From NCBI RefSeq assembly GCF_027595985.1, contig NC_073302.1, positions 13,768,311 to 13,832,310 on the forward strand: a stretch of DNA of 64,000 bases. Direction: 5' to 3'. The DNA comes from Sorex araneus (lineage: Eukaryota; Chordata; Mammalia; Eulipotyphla; Soricidae). The notes below the pieces were generated by a model. The model ran no database searches and had not been told where the DNA came from. It saw only the letters and a program-made list of their open reading frames with translations. How positions within the stretch are numbered: the first letter of the stretch is position 1; the number at the start of each line of letters is the position of its first letter. This document shows, one piece after another, positions 22,880 to 33,004 of this stretch. A program made the translations under genes and the position numbers.

Positions 22880-23795
22880 TGTGTCACGGTTTTCCCCCTT
22901 GTAATTGACATTATGAAGTGATGTCCAATATTATGTAAATATTTTCTTACCAATAAAACTGTATCTGTCTTAGTATCCATTGATAATTCCTGTGCAAACA
23001 AAACTATACTGGTGGTTGCCAAATGGTGATTTTTCTATTTCTATTATTCCTTTCATGTTGAGTTTCTCTGTAGGAACAAATTTTTCCCTCCTTCCCATTA
23101 ATTAATTATCAGTTGGAATCCATGGATTCCTATCATCTTTCACAGACGATAATCTATTACAATAGTCATTTACTTGATGCTCATATTGTCACAGATTTCC
23201 TGACTGGAGTGTTTTCTAGTTAGCGTCCATGTATTTTTTGATGGTTGTTTTGATTTTGGGGGGTGCCCATCTGACAGTGCTCAGGGCTTACTTGTGTCTC
23301 TGTGCTCAGGGGTTACTCCTGGTGAGACTTGGGAGGCTATAGGGAGTGCTGGGGATTGAACTTGGGTCAGCTGCCTGCAAAGCAAGTGCCCTAGTGCTTA
23401 TACTATTGCTCTGGACTCTCTGATGTACTTGTAACTCTTTATTTTCCGGCACAAGCTGTTCCAGGTTTATTTTGTCACTTGCCCAACCCTGAGTTAACCA
23501 TTTTCCCAAAGATCCCAGATTCATGGTATTTAGAAACCAAGATTTGGGAACTTTGTGTTTGCTTTTACTGGAGTGGCATTGATATGAGCCCTGTCAGTGG
23601 GCATTGCTAGGAAATTGCCTATGCATGCGTCCATATAGATATTAATTTCTTATGTATGTATGAGTGTATATGTGAATGTGTATATATATATGTATATATA
23701 CATATATGTAGCTTCCTGTAAGTTTAGGCTGACACTTCCATTTCTAGTCCAATACCACAGTGCTCATTCTAGTTTCGTTCTACATCAAAAGATCT
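22880..23795 (-). mobile_element. Ancient L1 3' UTR, antisense, split by a SINE
   Basis: Recognisable ancient mammalian L1 3' UTR phrases in order: ACTATACTGGTGGTTGCCAA, TTGGAATCCATGGATTCCTA and ATAATCTATTACAATAGTCA. After the SINE at 23244-23416 come CACAAGCTGTTCCAGGTTTA, TGGTATTTAGAAACCAAGAT and a terminal TATATG microsatellite at about 23650-23712. The two halves are collinear. Confidence 0.8.
23244..23416 (-). mobile_element. Shrew SINE inside the ancient L1, antisense
   Basis: GGGGTTACTCCTGGTGAGAC, GGGGATTGAACTTGGG (reverse B box), CTATTGCTCTGGAC (reverse head). It interrupts the L1 at 22.9-23.8 kb, so it is younger than that L1. Confidence 0.88.
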
Positions 23796-23799
23796 CTTC

Positions 23800-24310
23800 T
23801 TGGGCTTAATGGCTCCAGGGAGAAATACAATAATCTTCACAGACTTTCCTCTAAGGAAACAGTTTTTGGGTCATTTGTAGCAGATTATACAAGTAATACA
23901 AAAATAAATTATTTAGGTACTGCATTGGGGCAGGCTATGGTGGAAACATTCGAAATATGGTGGTGGGAAGGTATAATGGTGGTGGGATTGATGTTGGAAT
24001 ATTACCACTTTTGTACAGCACTGTTGTCCCATTGTTCATCTATTCACTCAAGCGGGCACCAGTAACATCTCCATTGTGAGACTTGTTGTTACTGTTTTTG
24101 GCATATCGAATACGCCAGGGGTAGCTTGCCAGGCTCTGCCATGTGGGCGGGATACTCTCGGTAGCTTGCCGGGCTCTCTGAGAGGGGTGGAGGAATCAAT
24201 TGGGTCGGCCGTGTGCAAGGCAAACACCCTACCTGCTGTGCTATCGCTCCAGTCAGTTGGAATATTAAATGTAATAAATTATTGTGAACAACTTTATAAA
24301 AAACAGAACA
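23800..24310 (+). mobile_element. L1-like 3' end repeat, split by an RTE-tailed SINE
   Basis: GGGCTTAATGGCTCCAGGGA near the start and ATGTAATAAATTATTGTGAACAACTTT near the end (quoted in part as AATAAATTATTGTGAACAAC). It also occurs at 51955-52140, so it is a dispersed repeat. The ending resembles L1 3' ends of laurasiatherian mammals. A-rich tail at 24295-24325. Confidence 0.55.
24005..24255 (-). mobile_element. Shrew SINE, RTE-tailed class, antisense, complete
   Basis: Reverse tail AGCGGGCACCAGTAACATCT, body GCCATGTGGGCGGGATACTC, reverse head CTATCGCTCCAG. Perfect 12-bp duplication GTTGGAATATTA at 23993-24004 and 24256-24267. The host is the L1-like repeat. Confidence 0.94.
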
Positions 24311-24631
24311 AAACAAAAACAAAATCTCTCTTCTTTGGCAGAACACAGCTTTGTTATGATTTCTCCCATCATATTTACATAGTTCTAGCACTGCTCTCTA
24401 TCAGCTATGTTCCAGCCATGTCATGTCAGCTACCTCATTCTCATCCTCTGTTCCTCCGCCTCTTGAATCTTTGGGCTGCAAAGATATAGCTATCTATTTC
24501 CATTCCTCTTGCAGGAGTGAAATTCAAGGATAAGGATAATTTCTTTTTAAAAAAGGATATTTAGTTATTCATTTAATGGGAAAAGTACAAACATTTTATA
24601 TACTACAATTTACAATACTATTAATGATAGG

Positions 24632-24875
24632 CCCTGGAGCAATAGCACAGCGGGTAGGGCATTTGCCTTGCACTCGACCGACCTGGATTTGATTCCTCCG
24701 CCCCTCTCGGAGAGCCCAGCAAGCTACCGAGAGTAACTCTCCTGAATAGCAGAGCCTGGTAAGCTACCCATGGCGTATTTGATATGCTAAAAACAGTAAC
24801 AGCAAGTCTCACAGTGGAGACGTTACTGGTGCCCGCTCAAGCAAATTGATGAGCCACGGGATGACAGTGACAGTG
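24632..24875 (+). mobile_element. Shrew SINE, RTE-tailed class, complete
   Basis: Head CCCTGGAGCAATAGCACAGC, B box TTTGATTCC, tail GTGGAGACGTTACTGGTGCC and GACAGTGACAGTG. Perfect 12-bp duplication ATTAATGATAGG at 24620-24631 and 24876-24887. Confidence 0.95.
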
Positions 24876-24894
24876 ATTAATGATAGGAATGCAC

Positions 24895-25805
24895 ACTGAA
24901 GTGTTTCAATTATATACCCTCTACCAGAGTGATTGCTTCCCTCCACAGTCGTCTCAGAGTCCCCCTGACCCTTTCTTTCTTCCTGCCATAGTAAATTCAG
25001 TTCTTTAGACCAGTTCTCAGATTTTGCTGCCTTTGGCTATTTTTCATTCCCTTACTCTGCTTCTTTATATCTGACACATGAAGAACATCATTATGTCTCT
25101 GTCCTTCTCCTTTTAGCTGACTTTGCTCAGCATGATACCCTCCAGTTCCATCCAGGTTGCTGTAAATTGCCTGGTTCTGTCTTTTCTTATACTTGAGTAA
25201 CATTTCACTGTATATATACTGTATTTTCCTTATCCAGTCATCTGTTCTTGGACATATAACTTGTTTCCAGATTTTGGCTATTGTGAACAGAGCTACAGTG
25301 AATGGAGGAACATGAATTTTTTTTGGGGGAATAGAGTTTTGGGATCCTTGGGGTAGATATCAAGAAGTGGAATTTATGGGTCATATGGAAGCTCAAGTCT
25401 GAATTTTTGGGGAGCATTCATACTTTTTTCCAAACAGGATGAACCAGTCAGCATTCCCACCAGAAGTGGATAAGGGTTCCTTTTCCCCTAATCATTGTCA
25501 ATACTGATTGTTTTTGTTCATTTTGGTCTGTGCCAATCTTACTAATGTAAGGTGATATCTCATGGTTTCAGTTTTCATTTTACTCATGATAAGTGATGCA
25601 GAGCATTTTTATCCCCTATACTTATTGGTCATCTGTATGTATTCTTTGGGGGAAGTTTCTGTTAATATCTTCTCTTGATTTGTTGATGAAGTTTGTCGTT
25701 ATTTTTCTTGTGAAGGTTTTGCAAGTGTTTTATATGTCTTGGGTATTAATCCTTTATCAGATTAATGGTGGTAAAATATTCTCTTCCAGTCTGTGGGGTC
25801 AAGAA
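24895..25805 (-). mobile_element. L1 ORF2 end/3' region, antisense
   Basis: Ordered L1 phrases on the plus strand: CTCAGCATGATACCCTCCAG, TTTTGGCTATTGTGAACAGA, GTCAGCATTCCCACCAGAAG, AGGTGATATCTCATGG and CCTTTATCAGATTAATGG. All open frames are broken. About 900 bp. Confidence 0.85.
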
Positions 25806-26378
25806 TGATCTCTTCGTGGGAGATGAAGATACTAAATAGGGGCCACAAATGGAGTAGAGACAAATGGTCACAGTGACATTTTGTGTCATGCCAGGTAAAT
25901 CTGTTGAGTTACTATGCAGTGCCGCTCAATGTGGATGTTGGGATTATACATGTGAATAGACCCTGATTCTTAACCTCAGAAGTCTCCTTCATAATGGAGG
26001 CAAACATGTGGAATGCCAATACTATATGAAGTCACATCGTTATAGTTATATAACTGACTGCTTGGGAAAACATACTGGGAAGCTCATTGGGTGACTATGA
26101 GTTGTCCAGGTGAATAAGAAGATGGGGAAGGTAGAGGAATGGCTTTACAGGCAAATAGAGCATCAAGCCAAAGGTGCAAAAGCATGAAATTGTTTCTCCA
26201 TTGGTAAAATGACCTTTCATCACCCCTTGGCTCTTGAATGTTGAATGTTCAAGTTCAAGGCCATCAGTCACATGCAAGCTAATAACCTATGATCCATCAC
26301 ACTTGTAACATTGAAAATTTAAGTTAGTGTTTAACTGTGAAGGACAAGGGAATAGTTTTGATTTAAGAGATTAGGAGC
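25806..26378. other. Unassigned non-coding DNA
   Basis: No feature recognised. Confidence 0.45.
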
Positions 26379-26379
26379 A

Positions 26380-26547
26380 CTTCTGTGGTGATAGTATAGT
26401 GGGAAAAATACTTGCCTTGCATGAGGCTGACATGAATTTGATCAACGGCATCGCATATGGTAACCCTGAATCCTCCAGAGTGCAGAGCCAGGAGTAATCC
26501 CTGAGCCTTGGTGGTGTGGCAACAAAACAAAACAAGCAAACAAAAAT
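26380..26547 (+). mobile_element. Shrew SINE, A-tailed class
   Basis: GTGGTGATAGTATAGTGGGA head, decayed B box (AATTTGATCAACG), GAGCCAGGAGTAATCCCTGA body and (AAAAC)n tail. Confidence 0.86.
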
Positions 26548-26788
26548 AGGAGTTTATATGTAATTCTTTATTTCAGTTAAAAATGAAAGGGCATCATTTT
26601 TCAGATTGTGTATTTTCTAGATCATGTTTTCTAGATCCTCAGTAGTCAGCAGGCTGGTATGAGGGTGAGGTGTGCATTTGCTCTTGATATTTGTGTAGCC
26701 TTGGGCTGGTGACAACAGTGCTTTTGTGACCCACGTGGTGTCTGTCCCATGTCATTGAGTAAGGAGTTGCAGGTGGACACCTGACATC

Positions 26789-26854
26789 ACATTTCCATAG
26801 ATTTCAGAAACTTTATTTAAGACATTTCCATAGATTTCAGAGACTTTATTTAAG
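26789..26854. repeat. 33-bp tandem duplication
   Basis: Two adjacent 33-bp units (26789-26821, 26822-26854), each ACATTTCCATAGATTTCAGR... to TTTAAG, with one base different. Confidence 0.97.
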
Positions 26855-26950
26855 ACCAGTATCCTGAGGAGTTGCCTCCTTTTTATGCTTTTCCTAATGT
26901 TCTAGAATGAATAGGGTCATAGAAAATTCTGTCTAGTGATCCTTTCATTA

Positions 26951-27022
26951 GTATGTCATACTTTTTTTTTGGTGTGTGTGTGTGAGAGAGAGAGAGATAG
27001 AGAGAGGGAGAGAGAGAGATAT
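26951..27022. repeat. T-run, (TG)n and (AG)n compound microsatellite
   Basis: Consecutive T9, TG and GA tracts in front of an antisense SINE, so probably derived from its tail. Confidence 0.85.
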
Positions 27023-27039
27023 GGGAGGGGTAGTGTGAA

Positions 27040-27357
27040 GGGTCTTTCAAACAGTGCTCAGGGAGCCTGGGCCTGTCTCCTGATGATTCTTAGCCAACTG
27101 GGCCAGCAGTTCAATGCAAAGGCTCAAGGAGACAATGCTTCTCAGGCTCTGAAGACAGATCCAGCTCTGTGGTGCTGGGGGTTACCTGGGAGACCCCAGT
27201 GGTGCTTGGAGGCCTCCCGGGCCACACTCAGTCATGCTTAGGGTCCTCCAAGGCTGCACTCAGCAATTCTCAGGGGACCATATGGTGCCAGGGAATGGAC
27301 CAGGATCAGCTAGATGCAAGGCATGCACCTTAGCCCCTGTGTACTATCTCTGATCCC
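27040..27357 (-). mobile_element. Long SINE copy, antisense
   Basis: Reads as an extended A-tailed SINE in reverse, with several repeats of the GTGCTYRGG/CACTCAG theme before ACCATATGGTGCCAGGGAAT and the reverse head CTATCTCTGATCCC. Longer than the usual 160 bp, perhaps by internal duplication. Confidence 0.65.
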
Positions 27358-28209
27358 ATGCTTCTTGCTTTTAACCCACCAAGTTCATCACTTCTACTTA
27401 TATACAAATATTGACTCCAGGAAACATCACATGACCCACCAGTCTTGGTTCAAGAACAAGGAGAAGAAAGGAAAAGAAACTTTTCTCTCAAGGAAGTACA
27501 GACTCCAAAGTCTCCTGGGATCCCCAGAACACAGCTGGGGGTGGAAGCACCAATTAGGATTTGTCATGATGCTCTCAAACCTGAGCCAAGAGCTCGTCTG
27601 AGCAGACCAGGGAGAGGAAGTTGGAGAAACAAATTGGTGCTGTAAACAAGCTCTCAAGGGCAATGTTTTCTTGAGACAAGAAATTGTTTACAAGCTCCAC
27701 GGGAGCGACATTTCCATAAAACAATCACTATGCTCATTACCAAGCATTTTCATTTATTCATTAAAACAGGTACCTGCAGGACTTGGCAAACCTTTGTTCG
27801 CTGGGCTCTGTGGATGTCTGTCTCTCCAAAAAGAGATTTTGAAGGACTGGTTACTCCTTTCATGTTTTCAAACTGATGATCGCAAGAGCTACCATTTACT
27901 GAGGGCATTTGTGAGGCATTTAAATGTTTCAGCTTCCTAACATCCTGGTAAGAGAGTTCATATCATCTCACCTGGGACGTGAAGAAAATAGAATTCGTGG
28001 ATACGTGGTGGCTTATTCCAGACTTTCCAGCAGGTGAGTTGTAAGGGCAAGTTGCTTCTCGGGGCAATTTGGATGGGTGGAAGCTCTTTCCACTCAGAAG
28101 TTGTGTATAGACCAAAAGGCAGGTAGGAAGTGGGACATATTTTATCTTATCTCTCTTTTTATCTCTTACTTTGTCTCTCTTATTTATCTCTCTTTTTTCT
28201 CCCTTCCAG
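27358..28209. other. Unique non-coding DNA
   Basis: No repeat recognised. 27660-27930 is repeat-free and may be conserved. 28140-28207 is a long pyrimidine-rich stretch ending in CCCTTCCAG (see next feature). Confidence 0.35.
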
Positions 28210-28480
28210 CCTTAGCAGAGAGTTAAGAAATGGCAAAGTCTCTAGAGAAAGAGAAATTTCATAATTCCTTAAAACAGCACATAATTGACAGCCACTCTGG
28301 CCTCAGCCTTGATCTGACTGGGAAATCTCTGGGATCAGCCCTGACATACTGCTTGAATCACATCCACTCTTTGGACCTCAGGTGCCTGCCTATTAAACGA
28401 ACTAATTTAAAAGGTTTCGAGATCTCAGTTGGATCCTTTGATAGGGGTGTCAGATGGCAGATTCATTAAACAAGATACAA
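28210..28480 (+). other. Candidate exon or conserved block
   Basis: A pyrimidine tract of about 65 bases runs into CTCCCTTCCAG|CCTTAGCAG, a strong-looking 3' splice site. An AAAAG|GTATTC that could be a donor lies near 28480. Within is a 79-codon frame from an ATG at 28230 (begins MAKSLEKEKFHN). It ends in a stop before the putative donor and matches no family I recognise. It could be a non-coding exon, a terminal coding exon, or simply a conserved non-coding block. Confidence 0.25.
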
Positions 28481-28530
28481 AAGGTATTCATTTGTGCATG
28501 TTTTAGATTTTTAAAACTGCTTGTGTTATA

Positions 28531-28568
28531 ATAATAGTAGTAATAATAATAATAATAATAATAATAAT
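28531..28568. repeat. (AAT)n microsatellite
   Basis: About 12 AAT/ATA units. Confidence 0.95.
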
Positions 28569-28649
28569 GGCCAAAATAGTATATGAAGAGCTTATTAAAT
28601 GCTGAATACTATATGCTCTTTATTTTAAATTTTATATTAATTTAAATTT

Positions 28650-28801
28650 TTCTTTTTTTAGCTTTTGGGCCGCACCCGGCGATGCTCAGGAATCACTTCT
28701 GGCAGTGCTCACGGGACTCTATATTGTGCCAGGGATTGAACACAGGTTAGCTGCACGCTGCAAAGCAAGCATCCTCCCTGCTGTCCTACTGCTCTCGCCC
28801 C
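28650..28801 (-). mobile_element. Shrew SINE, A-tailed class, antisense
   Basis: TTTTGGGCCGCACCCGGCGA, CAGGGATTGAACACAGG (reverse B box), CTACTGCTCTCGCCCCC (reverse head). Confidence 0.9.
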
Positions 28802-29740
28802 CATGCTCTTTATTTTATCTGATGTTCCTAAAACCTTAGGTGGTAACTGTTATTTTTTTACTTTGCAAGTGGGTAACAAATGCTCTGGGAGGTTTAATAA
28901 CTTAGTTATGACCACAATTTCAGGGAATAAGATTTCTGACCAAGCACTCAGGGCATAACCCTGGGGTGTCCTTGCTTTGGACCACACACTGGTGTAAGGT
29001 CTTTCCTTGGTCCTTCAAGATATAAAGAGAGACTAAATGGAAAGAGAGCATCTGGTTGGAAGCGATTCATAGGAATTCTCATTTGGTGTGACCCTGAAAC
29101 TACCCCTTGCTCTGGTGAAGTGCTCCTGGTTCTAAAGCATGCAGGCTATAAATCTTGGAACGTGTCAGCCTCTGGAGGTGTGTATGACAGTTCTTCACCA
29201 ATGTCTTTATATCTCTAACTATCATCTAGCTCTACTTCTACCTCCACTTCCACTCTACTATCTCTGTCTCTATCCATTCAACCGTCTGTCTCTGTCTCAC
29301 TTCTATCGTTCTGCTTCTCTGGAGATCCCCGGGCTAATGCACCTGCCTTCAGGAGCTGCCCCATGCCTTGCTAAGGAACTTGGCCCTCTGCCGTGCTTTA
29401 TACACTGAGAAGATGGGTATTCTTGCTCTCTAATTTGGTCTTCCCTAGCCTTTGTTTCCATCTCTGTACAGGGGCTTTGGAGGTTGTTTTAAAACCTCTT
29501 CGGGTCACCCTAATTAAATTTGTACCCCCTTTTATTTCTCTTCATGGTCCTGACCACCACGTTTGTTAATTAGCTCACTAATCACCTCTCCACTGGGAAT
29601 GAAAGCAGGAACTTTGCTAAGTGCTCTGTCACCCAAAGAGTAGCAGCACTCTGCAGGTGGCATACCTGCAGTAATGAATTAAATCTATGCACAAAGAGAT
29701 ACCTCTGACAGCTCCGCATACCCCCAACTGAACCTCACCT
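28802..29740. other. Unassigned non-coding DNA
   Basis: Includes a pyrimidine-rich stretch at 29215-29320. No gene or named repeat. Confidence 0.4.
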
Positions 29741-29756
29741 AGAAAATATAGGTATC

Positions 29757-29932
29757 GGGCTGGAGCAATGACACAGTGGGTAGGGCACATGGCTGACCCG
29801 GGTTCGATTCTCAGCATCCCATACAGGTCCCTGAGCACCGCCGGGAGTAATTCTTGAGTGCAGGAAAAACCCAGGAGTAACCCCTGTGCATTGCCGGGTG
29901 TGACCCCAAAAAAACAGAAAGAGAGGGAGAGA
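29757..29932 (+). mobile_element. Shrew SINE, A-tailed class, with target duplication
   Basis: Head GGGCTGGAGCAATGACACAG, B box GGGTTCGATTC, body AGGAGTAACCCCTGTGCATT, A-rich tail. The flanks 29741-29756 and 29933-29948 both read AGAAAAKATAGGTATC with one mismatch (16 bp). The longer duplication and A tail fit L1-type mobilisation. Confidence 0.93.
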
Positions 29933-30253
29933 AGAAAAGATAGGTATCATGTTTGAAGGGATGCATGAGTGAATGAATACACAGACCTCACTCAGGGCAG
30001 GGACCGCCTTGAAGCAGAAACAGAAACAAAAGGTGGTTTGGGCTGAAGAAAGCGCTAGTTCTCTCAGTGCCTGTGATCTTATGGTTTTTATTAAAATGGG
30101 TTTTAAGGACTAAAAACATCTTTTCTCTCTTTAACCTCCATTGGCTTTCGTTTGCACCTGTCTCAAATGCCATCCACATCCTGCCATCTGCCCAAGGGGT
30201 GGGTTCAACGATGCCCAGGAACCGTCCACACGGGCTGCGGGTCCAGTCCACAG

Positions 30254-30309
30254 ACTCACACACACACACACAAACACACACAGACACGCACGCGCACACA
30301 CACACACAC
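30254..30309. repeat. (CA)n microsatellite
   Basis: Interrupted CA repeat with CGCACGCG in the middle. Confidence 0.95.
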
Positions 30310-30429
30310 TGCACTCAAGGGTGCGCCTGGTTCTCTGCTCCCCATCCTCCCATGTAGAGGGGGAGCGGCTGGCTACAGAACCCCCCCCGCGGGGCCCCCA
30401 CGCCGCCCTCTGCTCAGCATGTTTACTAG

Positions 30430-30780
30430 GCTCGTTTCCAGCCTGTTTCATATGGATTAGGCCGAGGCACGGAGTCCTCGCGTGTTTCCCGGTGCATTTC
30501 AGAACCTTGCGAAATTACATTATAGATTCATTGTATAAACAGGATCCTGAGCACCGCATTGTCAGGCAGCCCCACGCTCAAACGGCGGCAATGGCGAGGC
30601 CAGCTGACGCCCAGCCTGGCTGCGCTCGCAAACCTTGTGCAATAAACTGGTCACACGTTCGTTTATTTAATCTCCAGCTTCTAAACGCCAATTTGGAAGC
30701 GAAAATAACCTTTTTTTGCACACTTCAGCCAGGAGATAATCAGAGGGAGATGACTGGCAGACGCAATACGGACGGACGGG
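30430..30780. other. CpG-retaining repeat-free block, candidate enhancer
   Basis: About 350 bp with many CpGs (ACGGAGTCCTCGCGTG, AACGGCGGCAATGGCG). It mixes these with AT-rich cores (CGTTCGTTTATTTAATC, GGAGATAATCAG, TGTGCAATAAACTGG). This mixture is typical of deeply conserved developmental enhancers. A 216-codon frame crossing it begins in the CA microsatellite and has no domain, so coding is unlikely. Confidence 0.35.
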
Positions 30781-30835
30781 TGTTCCCTTGAAAGCCTGGA
30801 TGGGCTGGAGGGGGCCAGGGGTGTTTGTGGGGCAA

Positions 30836-30960
30836 AGAGCTGGCCCAGCTGCTGACCATCTGCGCGGCCTTGGGCAAGGTGGGAAACCCTGCACAGCCTC
30901 AGTTTCTTCATGCTAGACACAACAAATTCCCAGACCTCTTAGCTATAAGAAGTAAATAGC
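30836..30960 (+). mobile_element. MIR SINE fragment
   Basis: ATCTGCGCGGCCTTGGGCAA then GCCTCAGTTTCTTCATGC follows the MIR core. Confidence 0.65.
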
Positions 30961-30967
30961 ACCTCAA

Positions 30968-31252
30968 TTACAAATACATCGCCCTGTGTGAGCCTGAGCA
31001 ATGGTAGCTGGGTAAACCGGAGGTATTTTTAAGATCTTCCTCCTTTGCACACTCAGCGGTATCAGTCTGCACTCCCAAATGAAACTCTTCATCCTGAATG
31101 ATTTTGAGCTCCATAGAGTCCAAAGTTTGAGCTGTGTTTAATTTTTCTTTTTCTTGAGAGGTATCATTATTTGCTATTGAAATCGTTCTTTTAAAGATTT
31201 CAGTAACTGCACTTACCGTTGCAGTGAAACTGCACAGGATCCGGCCACCCAT
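30968..31252 (-). pseudogene. Coding-like 94-codon frame, unidentified
   Basis: The minus-strand frame is polar and acid/lysine rich (…TSQEKEKLNTAQ…, …KEEDLKNTSG…). It looks more like a real protein than the other frames in the window, which are repeat-derived. A GGTAAGT donor consensus occurs inside it (plus-strand 31213-31219), as does GTGCAG, so an exon boundary within is possible. No polypyrimidine tract, poly(A) or target duplication is seen, so neither an exon nor a retrocopy is proven. I do not recognise the protein. Confidence 0.25.
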
Positions 31253-31339
31253 CTGTCAGGATCCGTACCCTACTACCCCACAGTCCCCACCCTAATCCTC
31301 TTATTTCCCAACTCTAACCATCATACTTCCGGGATTTTT

Positions 31340-31485
31340 CCCCACCGGGGGATTATCTGGTTTCTCTCTTTCTTTCTACTCTGCATGTGAGTGAGATCCT
31401 CATCTTTGTCTGACTCACTTCACTTAGCGTGACGCCCTCCAATTCTTTCCCAGTTGTAGCGAAGGGAACTGTGCATTATTTTTTA
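31340..31485 (-). mobile_element. L1 3' fragment, antisense
   Basis: GTGAGTGAGATCCTCATCTT, CACTTCACTTAGCGTGACGC and CCTCCAATTC follow the antisense L1 pattern. Confidence 0.65.
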
Positions 31486-31684
31486 ACCACCCACTGAACT
31501 TACAAAAAGGAACCCCCTCTGAACCTAAATACACCAATTTTTAAAAGAAGGATTTTGCAACCTATAGAACAGTGATTAGGATGAAATCATCTGGAGAGTG
31601 AAGGTGTACAAACATAAAAAAGTTTGATACCTTGATGAGTTATTAGAGCGAAAATGGTAAATATTTAAAAGATACTCTCCCAAG

Positions 31685-31865
31685 CATTTTGCTTGTTTTA
31701 AACTCATTTTCTCCTTACACAGCCTCAAGAGGCAGGAATTGATATTATTCTCATATTGCATATGAAGAAATGGGGCACAGAGAGGTAAAATAATTTGCTC
31801 CAGGTCATCCAGCAGATAAGAGGAGGAGTCCAGGCAGCCTGCTTCTAAAATCCTAGCTTTGGACT
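31685..31865 (-). mobile_element. MIR SINE, antisense
   Basis: TATGAAGAAATGGGGCACAG, GCTCCAGGTCATCCAGC and GGAGTCCAGGC give the antisense MIR order. Confidence 0.65.
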
Positions 31866-32372
31866 GAAATTCGGTGCTGCCCAATAATCACCAGCATAAT
31901 AGCAGGCAGTGCTTCATGTCTGCTCTGGTCGGATGCTGTTTTAGCATCGCTATCTGTGTCATTTCAAGTTCCTGTCTTCTGCTGGCTTCTAGTTGGTTCT
32001 TCATAACAGTACTAGAAATCCACTTTGCACTAAAGTAGGGAAAGGGATTTATTGAAAAGATACCAGGGAACTCACAAAGTTGATGTGATGAGTAAACAGA
32101 GAGCCAAGGGTAAGAGTCAAGGGACACAAGCATACAAGATCTTGCCACCTCTGGAATTCTGCTGCCCCTCTGGAGGGCCTGAGTCGCTTGTAGACACAGG
32201 TTGCCTGGTGCCCAGCTTCTCCTCTCTGCCAGCATTTTCATACTTCTGAGCTGCAGTCCACAGGGTTCTGGGCAGAAATGTGGTTCTGCTTGTGATGTGT
32301 ACCAAGCTCTTGGCTTTTGGGGACCAGTGACTAAGATGCTGGCCTTCTTTGTCTTCTGAGATGGAAAAAAGG

Positions 32373-32374
<2 letters not shown>
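31866..32374. other. Unassigned non-coding DNA
   Basis: The long minus frame at 31888-32421 has no domain and starts in a CT microsatellite. No repeat recognised. Confidence 0.4.

Positions 32375-32409
<35 letters not shown>
32375..32409. repeat. (CT)n microsatellite
   Basis: About 15 CT units, adjoining the T-rich end of an antisense SINE. Confidence 0.95.
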
Positions 32410-32410
<1 letters not shown>

Positions 32411-32571
32411 TTTTGAGTCACATCCAGAGATGTACAGGGGTTACTTCTGGCTCATGCACTCAGGAATTACTCCTGGCAGTGCTTGGGGGACCATATGGGA
32501 TGCTGGGAATCGAACCCGGGTTGGCTGTGTGCAAGGCAAATGCCCTACCCACTGCGCCATCACTTCAGCCC
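32410..32571 (-). mobile_element. Shrew SINE, A-tailed class, antisense
   Basis: TTTTTGAGTCACATCCAGAG, GGGAATCGAACCCGGG (reverse B box, perfect), CATCACTTCAGCCC (reverse head). Confidence 0.93.
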
Positions 32572-32638
32572 ATATATAGATGTATATATAATATATATGA
32601 TGATATATACATATATACATACATATATGATATATATC
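32572..32638. repeat. (TA)n-rich microsatellite
   Basis: TATATATACATATA/TATGATATA sequence between two antisense SINEs. Confidence 0.9.
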
Positions 32639-32880
32639 GCTGTACTGTCATCCCATTGCTCATTGATTTGCTCGAGCAGGCAATAGTAATGTCTCTATTG
32701 CGAGACTTGTTGTTACTGTTTTTTGGCATATCGAATATGTCATGGGTAGCTTGCCAGGCTCTGCCATGAGGGCACGATACTCTTGGTAGCTTACCAGGCT
32801 CTCTGAGAGGGGCAGAGGAATCGAACCTGGGTGGCCTTGTGCAAGGCAAATGCCCTACTCTCTGTGCTATGGCTCCAGCC
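32639..32880 (-). mobile_element. Shrew SINE, RTE-tailed class, antisense
   Basis: CTGTCATCCCATTGCTCATT tail, GCCATGAGGGCACGATACTC body, GGAATCGAACCTGGG reverse B box, CTATGGCTCCAGCCC reverse head. Both ends lie in AT microsatellite, so no target duplication can be defined. Confidence 0.92.
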
Positions 32881-33004
32881 CATATATATATATCATGATA
32901 TATACATATATGTATATATACACACATGCATAAATGTATATATCACATATATGTACACACATGATATATACATATATATCATATTATATATATATCATGA
33001 ATAT
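32881..33004. repeat. (TATA/CATA)n microsatellite
   Basis: About 120 bp of TATATCATGATATATACATA-type sequence. Confidence 0.92.

Noticed and set aside
30131..30791. 216-codon frame and overlapping minus frames
   Set aside because: Starts in or passes through a CA microsatellite. The rest lies over a probable conserved non-coding block with no domain.
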